DNA of 21,960 bases from the NCBI GenBank assembly GCA_037176905.1, contig JBBBWG010003526.1, forward strand, positions 8,152 to 30,111, in the 5' to 3' direction. Position 1 is the stretch's first letter, and each line of letters begins with the position of its first letter. The stretch is from Azolla pinnata (lineage: Eukaryota > Streptophyta > Polypodiopsida > Salviniales > Salviniaceae). Shown here piece after piece: positions 9,521 through 19,745 of the stretch. The position numbers and the translations under genes were made by a program. The notes beneath the pieces were generated by a model. That model was not told the DNA's origin. It ran no database searches and saw only the letters and a program-made list of their open reading frames with translations.

Positions 9521-10834
9521 TCATACCCCCTCCCCCTCCTTTGTGGTTTTCAAATATCTTGGAAATGCCCCTCCTCTTCTTGTTAAGCGGGCAATCGGCC
9601 ACTTACATTTGTGTGTGTAGTCTGTAATGTCGCCGACGTGACAGCTTCTGCCGATTGACTCTGGCTTGTCACTCTTTGAGCTTGCATAGATACAGAAGAA
9701 GCATTTGTACGGTCGAAGGCCTCCTAGATCTGATCTTGTTCTTATCACTATCCCTCTGCAAATGATTCTTTCTTGTACATGCCAGCAGAACCGTTCTGGA
9801 TCAGCTGGGCATCGTAATCGAGCATGTGCATGTACTCTGCTTTCGTAACGTTCACGCATATGCAAGTCATTTCGCCTCATCCTCGCCTAATAGCTCTCTG
9901 TTTCAGAGTCCTGACACACCCAACCTCCATGCTATCAACACAGATCGCGAGGCAATCAAATGTCCATACCGATGTCGCACATGGATATTCTTCGACATGC
10001 AACATTGGCATGGACATGATATGCTGCTTCGACGCAGCTACATTGCCACACATTTTGCTTTCCTAAGTTTGTCCATCCCGTCTTTACGCCCCATCCACCC
10101 TGCCCAGATCTGAACCGGAAAGTCGAGCTATACTCCTCCTCGAGTTCCTTCCCATGCCTGATTGATTGTCTTCGAGCCATGGCATCATCATGCATGCAGC
10201 TCCGGTACTCTGCGGGGATCGGAAACCGTCACAAGCTCTGCTTTCTTCAAAATTACCAGCCATATTCAGCGTGTCTCGGCCCACCAGCTCTCTTTGTGCT
10301 CCTGCGTCACGTGTCCAGGGCAAGTTGGTTGGTGATGGTGTCTCTTTCGCATGGCAGTAAGCAGAGTGCATACATGTGGGCGAGAGAAAGAAGTGCAAAA
10401 TTTTTGTTGTTGTTTTTTTTTTACCGGGGGGTGGGGGGCGAGGGCGACAAAACGACAATCACGGGAGATGTCTTTGAGAGCCGATCGATCACAGGAGTTA
10501 CCTCGAGGAAGCAAAGAGAGTGGGGCCTCACCGACTAAAGCAGAGTGGAAAAAACAGCCGTCGAACCGATGCAGATTTTTACAGCTCCCATTTGGGACGA
10601 GCGACGGCGGCGAATGGAACGGGGAGCAGAGATCGATTTCCAGGCCGATTGCTACAACTCGATGCACGCAGAACGCGTAGAATCCATCCAACAGACGGAC
10701 AACGAGATTATTCGTCGACAAGCTGAGGCAAGCTTTTGAATGAAGAACCTTTGAAAACCTTGGGCTCAAACGTGGTCACCATGTCATTCGTTCATGCTTT
10801 CTCCGTGGTCCATCATCATGTGCTTCGTGTCGGG
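9521..10834. other. intergenic between the CCT gene and the acyl-activating gene
   Basis: No coding region recognised. Contains a T run next to a G-rich stretch (about 10405-10442). Frames up to about 165 codons on the minus strand have no recognisable domain. Probably promoter sequence of the downstream gene in its 3' part. Confidence 0.5.
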
Positions 10835-11340
10835 AAGTGACCACATTTCCTGTCCATGAGGAAGTGACCACATTTCCTGTTCATGAGGAAATGACCACAT
10901 TTCCCACGTGACGAAAACCGGAGCGATCGATCCTTCTTCTTCTTCTTCTTCCTGCTGCCGCTGCGGAGCGATCGATTCATCTTCGTCTACCTGCTGCTGC
11001 TGCTCTGTGTTCTCCTCCATCGCCATCATCACCATCGTCTTCATCAAGCTTTGGGCCCTCCATGGACCCGGAAGCCCAGTGACCACATTTCCTGTTCACG
11101 ATGAAGTGACCACATTTTCTGTCCACGATGCATCCATTGACCACGCGAGGAAAACCGGAGCGATCGATCCTTCTTCTTCTTCTTCTTCCTGCTGCCGCTG
11201 CGGAGCAATCGATTCATCTTCGTCTAGCTGCTGCTGCGCTGTGTTCTCCTCCATCGCCATCATCATCCTCACCCTCACCCTCGCCATCATCACCATCGTC
11301 GTCATCAAGCTTTGGGGGCTCTCCATGGACCCGGAAGCCC
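10835..11340 (+). repeat. tandem duplication of the acyl-activating gene leader, including its start codon
   Basis: Two copies of one segment: AAAACCGGAGCGATCGATCC at 10914 and again at 11151 (offset 237), then CTT run, CTGCTGCCGCTGCGGAGC, ATTCATCTTCGTCTA, TGTTCTCCTCCATCGCCATC, CATCAAGCTTTGGG and CATGGACCCGGAAGCCCA in both. Copy 2 has an extra CACCCTCACCCTCGCCATCA stretch, making the start-codon offset 263. Inside, a 27-bp unit beginning AAGTGACCACATTTCCTG is itself reiterated at 10835, 10862, 10889, 11079 and 11104. The copies stay close to identical, so the event is recent relative to the retrotransposon arms. Confidence 0.92.
11062..11082 (+). promoter_or_regulatory. decoy upstream start and six-codon upstream frame
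   Basis: The first copy of the duplicated leader keeps the initiation site CC-ATG-GACCCGGAAGCC and then runs into duplicated leader sequence, giving MDPEAQ followed by TGA. The second copy at 11325 gives MDPEAH and continues into the enzyme. If transcription starts upstream of 11062, ribosomes meet a start with identical flanks that ends after six codons. Further minimal frames (ATG AAG TGA near 11100) lie between. Confidence 0.75.
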
Positions 11341-14300
11341 ACTGCCCCTCCGTTCAGTCCCTCGCCCCCCCTCACCTCATCTCCGCTGGGATCTCCCCTC
11401 CCCTCGCCCATGCCTTCCTTGACAAGCTCAGGAGAATTGTCTCCGAGTGTGCTGGCTCCGCCCCTTCCGTTTGGGTTAGGGCCTCCAAGGAGCTCCTCGC
11501 CCCGTCCCATCCTCACTCTCTGCACAGTCTCTTGTATCATTCCATATATAAGGATTGGGATGCAGGAGAAATGGGCCCTACCCTCGCCTGGGTTCCGACC
11601 AAGTAAGTATTTCCATTTCTGCCTGTTTTCATGGGTTGCCAGGCATGTACATGGATGACTAGGTGTCTGATACGTTAGGTGATAGGTTAGCTCACTCGGA
11701 TCGATCAATTTACTTTTACGTGTAATCCTACAAGGTGGGATGGATACATGGTTAGATCCGTCAATCCATCAATGATAACGTACGTGTACTCATGCAAAGG
11801 CTAGTAAGAGGTGAAAACATTGGACCCCTGGGCAATGGAGAAAAGTATGATTTTTGTCATTTGAACTCAACTTAGAGAACGTGCAATGCACGGCTGCGAG
11901 TTCAATTCCAAGCTTGCGAAAGAAACAGAACTCTGGTTACTGATTCGAGGCCCCTTTTGTAACGACCAGGGAGATTGCAAGTGAGACGAATCTTGGTAAA
12001 TTGATGGAGGCCAAGGGTAAGGAGCTCCTGGGGTCATCCTACAGTAACCCTATTGACAGCTTCAATGCATTCCTTCGATTCTCAGTAGAGCACCCTGAAG
12101 TAAGTCGCCTTGGTCTGTTCCCTGTTCATATTTTGTTAAATTCTTATAGCAATATGTGAACTTCACCAACAAGAAGTCATTCTTGGCCATTTCTTCATTT
12201 TTTCACACCACATTTGAGAAGCAAGTTTAGCAGCTTTTGTATCAAAAAAATGAAGAAGTATGTGTTGTTGTTTCAACACTGATAGCATACCATTTCATGG
12301 GCTGCACAAAGGTTTTCCGTTTCCAAATAGTAAGTATGGCAGCACAGAAAAGAAGAAAAGAGTGTGCTCACTCATGGCAATGTGTATTTGATGAATTTCA
12401 CATCAATCAGAAAGCTGAATGCATGCTGGCAAACACTTTTTACAGATTTATTGGCCTCTAGCGCTCAGTGAGATCAGTCTTCATTTTTATGCTCCCTACG
12501 AGTGTATATTTCGTGCCCCAGACAAAATACGGCCTGGTGGCATGTGGCTTCCTGGAGCTGTTCTAAATGCTGCAGAATGCTGCCTCTTATCTAATCCAAA
12601 ACAAGGGAAGACAGATCAAAGCAATGCACTCGTATGGAGAAATGAAGGACAAAATTCCTTACATTACATGAGTTATGGCGAACTCTGTGTAAATGTCAAG
12701 TAAAAACCTTTACTATCAGTTCTTTACTTACTTTTCCAATTTTCAAATAGCAACCTTGCATGCATATTTAAGGTACGCTAATTCCTTTGGTTGAATGTAT
12801 TGTTAGTGTAGCCGGGTTGCGAATGCACTTGATGCACTGGGATTCCAGAAGGGAGACGTTTTTGCAATAGCCATGCCTATGCACGCTAACAGTGTTGTCA
12901 TATATCTGGCTATCATCTTGGCTGGCTATGTTATAGCTAGTATTGCTGAGAGCTTTGCTCCTTCGGAGATATCAACACGCCTTAGAGTATCAAAAGCCAA
13001 GGCTATCTTTACACAGGTAATATGGCAGCTTGTATCTAAACAGAAGTACATAGTAAGCTTGTAAAGCATGCCTGCTAACATATGATAGCGTCACTGTCTT
13101 CCAGGATGTCATATTTAGAGGTGGTAAAACGCTTCCTCTTTACAGGTATACAACCAAGCGGCTTCTCTTTTGTTTTTTTTTAACAATTGAATACATGTTA
13201 ACATTAGATGTTTTCTATTATAGCCGAGTAGTGGAAGCACAGTCTCCAGTGGCTATTGTAGTACCTGCAAATGAAAGCAGTCTCATGGTGACACTCAGGA
13301 GTCATACTGAATTTTGCGTAAGAAAATGATCGATGTGCATTGTGGAGGCATACTGAATTTTGCGGCACACATTGTAAAAATTGATAAATATACTGAAACT
13401 GTGACGTTTTCTTTTTCTACAAGACTCTTTAACTATGAAGCTGTGCAACAGCCGATAGAGTCATATACAAACATCCTGTTTTCGTCAGGAACTTCAGGTG
13501 ATTTCCATAAGAGTCAGTTTGATGACAGGATTTCAGGTAAGAAAGCCAGACATGATGACATCTTGTGCTTTATGAAGTGGAACCAAAGGCTATACCATAC
13601 TCACATTTAGAGCCTATAAGGCTAGGAGCAGAGTTATGGGCTCACATGGATGTTAAAGTCGGTGATGTGTTTGTTTGGCCAACTAGCCTTGGGTGGATGG
13701 TTGGGACGATGATGATCTTTGGAACCTTCCTCAACGGAGCAACACTAGGTCTTTTCAATGGGTCACCCTTGCAGCGAGGTTTTTGTGAATTTGTACAGGC
13801 ATGATAAACTTTGAACATTAAACCTTGAGTGCAGCCAGTAAAGTAACTGATGATCCATTGTTTGGGTTATCGTCATTGATTAATTTGTTCCCTTTTTCAG
13901 GATGCACAAGTTGCGATATTAGGTACTGTGCCAACGATTGTGAGAAGTTGGAGGAAAAGTAGCTGCATGGATGGACTTGATTGGTCAGCAATAAGGTGAA
14001 AAGCTCTCAATGTTGCTGAACAAATCTTTCAAGCCAATTTAGTATTTAGAGCTAAAATTTAGGAGAGTTTTTGCTAGGTTTCTTTAAGTGAAATCTCAAA
14101 CTACATGCATAGCACAGCTATTATTGCACAAAGTATTGCTACCGCACATCTAGATATACAGACATGCCCATTTTCTGTTCAAGAATGATGATACGATCTT
14201 TTCATGTGTGTTTAGAGTCATCTGCTCTACAGGTGAAGCATCGAATGCTGATGATGACTTATGGTTAAGTGCTCGTGCCTCTTACAAACCGATACTGGAA

Positions 14301-15743
14301 ACATGTGGTGGCACTGAGCTTGCATCCGCGTTTCTTCATGGATCATTGTTGCAACCCACAAGCATTTGCTCATTTTAGCACGCCTAGCATGACGTCGTCT
14401 TTTGTTATCCTGAATGACCAAGGACAGCCCTATGTAAAAACTTGATGCTTTTCCTCAGTCTGCTGGTAATTCTTCTGTGAATAGATACATTCAATAAATT
14501 GGAATTCTCAGCACAAGCACATTATAGCACAGTGAGCATATCGCCACATGTGGGCATGATAATATGTTAAAATACGGAAATTTTAGCTCTGGTACAGATA
14601 CCTAAAGTTGCTCTATGAAGGTTTGGGAGAGCTTGAATGAGCGTGTGAAAGAGAGGTGTATGTACTAGATATATATATATTTTGTCAAAGCAGGGTGATG
14701 ATGAGCCATGCATTGGAGAAATCGCCTTGAAGCCAACGTTAGGAGGATCACATACCTTGCTAAATGCAGATCACAACAAAATATATTACAGCGGGATGCC
14801 GGTGTATGATGGAGTGGTAAAGTGCACCATGTGTTTTCTCCTAGAGTTCTCCATCGGTTTCCAAACTCATAAAATTTTTCTATAGCACTTAAAAACTCGG
14901 CTTTTCTGCTATTTAGACATTGAGGAGACATGGTGATGTTTTTGAGCGGACGATTGGTGGATTTTATAAGTCACATGGTCGCTGTGATGACACCATGAAC
15001 CTTGGAGGCATTAAGGTTTGTTTTTTTCTTTCGATCCTGTAGTTTTTCAAAATTCCAGGTAAATTTTCGATTTGTATCAACATTTAAAAGGAGACGCGGT
15101 TAGGGTAATGTGTATAGGATGAATTGGCGTTTCTATGCAAACAAGGATACATCCAAATCATGGTTGTGCCTATAATTGGTATGTTTCACTTTGTTTTGTT
15201 TGTCTGTGTGCACCAGCATGCGCATATAATAATTAAAACATAGATTGATTAAAGCTGTTTGGGTTTGTTTTGTTTGTGCGTGTCCTTAAGCTAGTGCAGT
15301 TGAAATCGAGAGGGTATGCAATCGAGCAAGTAACCATGTCATTGAGACTGCTGCTGTTGGAGTCCCACCAGTTGGTGGCGGTCCAGAACAATTAGTAATC
15401 TTTGTTGAGGTACAAAATGATGGTGAGGATCCTACGAAGCTGAGCCTTGCTCATGTGTTTACGAAAGCTTTGGAATCTCGGCTCAACCCTCTTTTCAAGG
15501 TAATAAGTGACAATGATCGCAAACGCATAGCTAGCTCTCTTCATTCTTGTGTGAGCTCGAAGAAGTGTTGGTTGTAGTTATGAAGGACATTGTTCTGCAT
15601 TCTCTAAAGCTCGGTTTTATATCATACAGGTAAACTCTGTGATCATTGCTTTTGAGCTTCCACGCACCGCCACCAACAAAGTGCTCAGAAGAGTCTTGAG
15701 GTCCCAAGTCATAGAGGCACAACAACAAAGAAGCAGACTATAA
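11325..15743 (+). pseudogene. peroxisomal acyl-activating enzyme, AAE17/AAE18 type; reading frame broken
   Basis: Fourteen exons: 11325-11602, 11970-12099, 12446-12699, 12812-13016, 13105-13145, 13224-about 13317, about 13424-13497, 13578-13798, 13901-13995, 14216-14433, 14694-14816, 14917-15015, about 15291-15499, 15630-15743; together about 717 residues, the family's usual size. This AMP-binding family activates carboxylic acids to acyl-CoA via acyl-adenylate. Motifs: N-terminal SHPHSLHSLLYHSIYKDWD, GGMWLPGAVLNAAECCL, ATP loop [39 protein letters not shown], and C-terminal PRTATNKVLRRVLR with the adenylation lysine. It ends in SRL, a PTS1 peroxisomal signal. Arabidopsis AAE18 can activate 2,4-DB. 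Faults: no in-frame join of exons 6-7 that keeps all conserved residues; Val for the second ATP-loop Gly; GC donor after exon 8; extra base at 14358; one base short before exon 13. Poly(A) signals at 15786 and 15828. Start chosen at 11325 from homologue length. Assembly error is the alternative. Confidence 0.85.
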
Positions 15744-16337
15744 CCAACTCTTAGTGTCATGGTCGCCGTTGTTGAAGTGGGGCACAATAAAGGAAGGACC
15801 TTTCGCTGATGCCATTTGCAACTTACAAATAAAGCGTTGTTTGGTCAATGACATAACTACATGTAAACGTTTCCCACTAAAAGCGGAAGGATATTTTCTC
15901 TACATTGTTCTAGTTATTCTTTTTCGGAACTTGGAGATTTTGCTTTGGTTCTTGTGTACAAAGATACAAAAACTGTTTCCTCAACTTCTCTACCATTGTT
16001 CTTGCTAGTATTGGAAGGAAGGAAGGCCTGAAGAAGACGTTGGATAGTGAGACGTGTGTGGTCCAAGCATTGAAGGGCATAAAAACTGGTAGTGTTGATA
16101 CTTTATTTTGGAGAGAGAAATACAAGCAACAGGAATGATCATTTGTTGTTTTGGATAACTTGTACAGGCATGCAGGGAAGGTGATGAAGTTATCATCATC
16201 ATCATCATTATCAAGGGAGGTAAACCAAAGAACCATGCAATAGATATGTATTATACACCAAGGATCCAGTGGCGGTTTAGTGAACTAGATGGAGGCCTCT
16301 GGTTGTGAGCGCAAATCGGTGGAGTTGCCTTCTAGAG
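15744..16337 (+). other. 3' flank of the acyl-activating gene
   Basis: AATAAA at 15786-15791 and 15828-15833 fit a 3' untranslated region. A short TCA run lies at about 16194-16207. No gene recognised; frames at 15754-16008 (plus) and 15910-16236 (minus) have no family resemblance. Confidence 0.5.
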
Positions 16338-16840
16338 TGTAATGAAAGTTGGTAAGTCGTCCCACTCTTCTTTTCTTATATGCCCTCTATTTGTAGAGTG
16401 TAACTCTTTTGCTCCTTAATTTGAAGTGAACTTTCTTGGGTTTATCAAGAATGCAAAACTATCATTTCTCCTATTTACGGAGTAAAGATTAGAGATCGGC
16501 TCATACCAAAATAGCTCCAAATAGAGTGTAATTCTTTTGCTCCTTAATCTGAAGTGAACTTTCTTGGGTTTATCAAGAACGTAAAACTATCATTTCTCCT
16601 ATTTATGGAGTAAAAATTAGAGATCGGCTCATACCAAAATAACTCTTCTTTATGATTATATATATACACCGATAGTGTTAAATGAGGGGTTAGAGAGACA
16701 GATGGAGTGAGAGATAGTACGTGAGAGAGATCATTATAAATAATATTAATATAATTCTAGTACCTCATTGCTTTGTAACTATCTGTGGAGTTCTACTATT
16801 CCGGTGCGTATATCGATTACGGACGACACATTTTACAAGA
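16338..16840 (+). repeat. left LTR-like terminal region
   Basis: Begins TGTAATG and ends near ACAAG just before GTTATTAGCATGACTTGCTCGA. The latter resembles the CGTTATCAGCACGA region that follows the 5' LTR in a widespread plant copia lineage (from memory). Length about 500 bp, including an internal 128-bp duplication absent from the right copy. Heavily mutated. Confidence 0.65.
16395..16645 (+). repeat. 128-bp tandem duplication inside the left LTR
   Basis: AGAGTGTAACTCTTTTGCTCC at 16395 recurs as AGAGTGTAATTCTTTTGCTCC at 16523, and the match continues through TTATCAAGAA, TTTCTCCTATTTA and GGCTCATACCAAAATA with few differences. The right LTR has one copy, so the duplication came after the two arms separated. 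Confidence 0.9.
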
Positions 16841-17677
16841 TGTTATTAGCATGACTTGCTCGAATCGAGGTATGTTATCCTAATCGATTTGTTTCAATTT
16901 TTATGTTTGAATAAATTGAATGAAATAAATCGTACCTATTGATATTTCTATTCGTTTATCATCTTTTTATTCTGTCTCTTCTTTTTATGGCCACCGAATT
17001 GAGCCATACTCTTATGTCCTTATCCCGTTATATGAAATGTTTAATAAAAAACGCTGCTCACTCGTATTCATCGATCGTCGCTTGAAGAGACGATAGAATA
17101 TACGACCTACTTCTCGTTTTCATCGGTATACATGACATGCCTCCCGTTATTAAACGCTGCTGGGATGAGAGTTGAAGTTATCATGGCCTCTGGCCGATGA
17201 CTATTGGCGTATACATCAAGCCAAGGCTTGCCGTCGTATTACTGAAGCTGTGCTTTGCCGAAAGTGGAACATGGGTTGAAGCCGATAGAGGGCGTTAAGG
17301 TTGAGCTTGAATCCACAATGTTAATCCACCTCTATTGTTGGCCTAGCTTGCCAATGGATTCTATTTTCTCGGTTGTGACATTGGCATGAGCACTAGGATT
17401 TTTGTTACCACCTCGAATCGGCGGAAGTGATATTTAGGGTTTCAACCCTAGCTGCCCAAATCAGAAAAGGCCTTTCATGGGTCAATGACTTTTGTGGGTT
17501 GAAACCCCCAATAGGTGAAGGCCCTTAGGTGGTTGAGTAAATATATCGATTGACTCAAAATCCAATCGACATAGGAGGTGATCTGAAATATATAAGGAGT
17601 TGAACCTATAACAAACTTTGGCTTGGAAACCCTATATTTTTCATTTAAATCATGGGTTTTTTTAATCACTTAAATGT
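16841..17677 (+). other. left-arm retroelement leader between LTR and gag
   Basis: Untranslated-looking sequence matched by the right arm (about 19860-20766 reversed). Landmarks: TATGGCCACCGAATTGAGCCA, GATGACTATTGGCGTATAC, GCTTTGCCGAAAG, CACCTCGAATCGGC and GGGTTGAAACCCCCAATAGG. The last contains a short GGGTT/AACCC palindrome. No open frame of note on the plus strand. Confidence 0.6.
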
Positions 17678-18480
17678 TGCACAAGATAAAGGCTTTGTTA
17701 TGGGCACAAGATAAAGGCTTTGTTCCCAACAGCAAGTGAGTGACTTCAGTTACATTTTCAAGATTATAAGATTGTGGAGCAATATAACTTAGTCTTTCAT
17801 CGCATTGTAATATGTTTTAAGCTTAAAAATCATTGATTCTAACTTGATTGATAGAACTTTATTCACATTCCATGCTAATTATATTTAGATCTAGAGAAAG
17901 TATTGCAAGGCTAAGTAAGAGAAGTACGTTAATTTGGTCTCAATGCTCAAGGAAGTGCAAGGAAAGAACGAGACACTTGACAAGAATCATACGTCTCCAC
18001 CTATTGGAAGCCTAGCTGTACCTAAAGTTAATGCTAGCTTGTTAAACAAAGAAAAGAACCAAGACAATAAAAAGGGCTTTTTGAAAATTCATAGAAAGGT
18101 TAAACGAACTTTCTTAAAAAAGAAGGGAGGAAATCAAAATAGGAAGTCTAAGAAAATCATAATGTCTAGTGCTGAATATAGAAAATAGGATTAAGTTTAC
18201 TTTACATGTGGCACAAAGGGACATTGGTCTCCTATATGCCACACACCTAAGCCCCTTGTTAAATCATATCAAGAGAAACATGAGAAAAAAGAGCCCGAAG
18301 CAGAACACGAGTCACATTTTACTTGTGAGATTCTAAACTCGAGGAAAGATAACGATGTCATGAACATTGACAAGAAAGTTGAAAGAGAAGGCACACGACA
18401 TTGAAATGAAACTCTTGAAAGAGATTGGTGATGATGATATTTTTTAGCTTGATAATTATCTTCTCGTGCTTGGTGAGGAT
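17678..18480 (+). pseudogene. left-arm degenerate copia gag
   Basis: Open for 84 codons at 17934-18188, reading TLDKNHTSPPIGS and VPKVNAS, which parallels the LLMKNH-RPTGS-PEVN segment of plant copia gag. Then, after a frame change, YFTCGTKGHWSPICHTPK (about 18197-18250), the zinc knuckle followed by the usual TPK-LV-YQ. The first knuckle cysteine is Tyr (TAC). Further stops follow (TAG, TGA). A 25-bp tandem repeat (GCACAAGATAAAGGCTTTG at 17679 and 17704) sits where the right arm holds about 280 bp of additional sequence including the early gag. Gag would package element RNA; this copy is not functional. Confidence 0.7.
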
Positions 18481-18650
18481 TAACTTTTTGGAGAAGACCT
18501 CTATGGGGACATTATATAAACATTTTAATCTTAACTTAATACATAAAAATTATCTTTATCGAGATTATATATTAGCCTAAAATTATAGTAATAAATAAAA
18601 TGTATATTTGATTTGTGTTATTAGAAAAACAATGATATACACTCTTTTAT

Positions 18651-18791
18651 AGTACTTCACACCATTTTATCATAAAACATTTGACTGTTACTAGCAATTC
18701 ATGTTTATAATAAAGATAAATGTTAAGATAGAACATAAAATGAGAATATATTAATGTGTTAAATAGATTTCAAGTTATTAAAATAACTATG
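18651..18791. other. central loop of the palindrome
   Basis: Unpaired AT-rich spacer between the inner arm ends CTCTTTTAT (left) and ATAAGCTCTTTTAA (right, complement). No coding sequence seen. Confidence 0.65.
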
Positions 18792-18949
18792 TTTAAAAGA
18801 GCTTATATCATTGTTCTTTTAAGAACATAAATCAAATGTACGCTTTATTAATTACTTTAATTTTAAGCTAATATATAATCTAAAATAAAGATAATCTTAA
18901 GGTACGAAACGATGATTAAACAATTATATAATGTCCCCATAGAGCTCTT

Positions 18950-19745
18950 CTATAAAAAAGATTATCTTCATCAAACTCGAGAAGATCATTATCAAGCCCA
19001 AAAAGGTTATCATTAGCAATGTCCTTTAAGAGTTTCATTTTATTGTCGTATGCTTTCGCCTCAACCTTCTTGCCGATGTTCATGACGTCTATATCCTCCC
19101 TTGAGTTTAGAATTTCCCGGATGAAGTGTGACTCATGTTTTGTTTAAGGCTTTTTCTTCTTATGCTTCTCTTGATACACTTTAACAAGGTGTTTGAGTGT
19201 ACAATTATATCAGATCAATGTCCCTTTGTGCCACATTTGAAGCAAATCTGATCTTGTTTCCATATTCACCGTTAGATGTATTGCTCTTCTAAAACTTCGT
19301 AGTTTGATTTCCTCCATTCTTTTTGAAGAGTGTTCGTTTAACCTTTATACCAATTGTTCAAAGAGCCCTTTCTATGGTTGTGGTTCTTCCCCTAGAATGA
19401 GCTAACATAAACTTCAGGTGCAGCTAGGCTTCGACTGAGTTAAGATGTATGATTCTCGTACTTAGCCTTGTGATACTTTCTCTAGATCTGGACATAATTG
19501 GGGTGAAATGTGGATAAAGTTTTGTTAATCATGTTAACATAGTTTAAGACATATGACAATAAAATTTAAGACTAAGTTATATTGCTTTAAAGTCTTCTAA
19601 TCCTAAAAATGTAAGTAAAGTTACTCACGCTTAGCTTTTGGAACAAGGCCTTTATTTGGTGGCCATAATGATCTTTCAATGAGTCATAAAGGACTTTTGG
19701 ATCTTTCTCAATCATGTACTCATTCTTAAGCTCAACAAACTCTTT
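18950..19745 (-). pseudogene. right-arm degenerate copia gag
   Basis: On the minus strand, about 19733-19655 reads KNEYMIEKDPKVLYDSLKDH, matching the EYL-EDP-LW-SLK-RYDHQ segment of copia gag; the equivalent is deleted from the left arm. Further on come KVKRTLFKKN and a knuckle CFKCGTKGH at about 19244-19218. The next codon (Trp in the left arm) is TGA and the last Cys is lost. Many other frame breaks. Not functional. Confidence 0.7.

Noticed and set aside
10266-10769. 167-codon minus-strand frame upstream of the acyl-activating gene
   Set aside because: No domain, overlapping frames on the other strand, no splice or promoter support.
17934-18188. 84-codon Lys-rich plus-strand frame as a host gene
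   Set aside because: It is the spacer between gag segments of the left arm, repeated in decayed form in the right arm.
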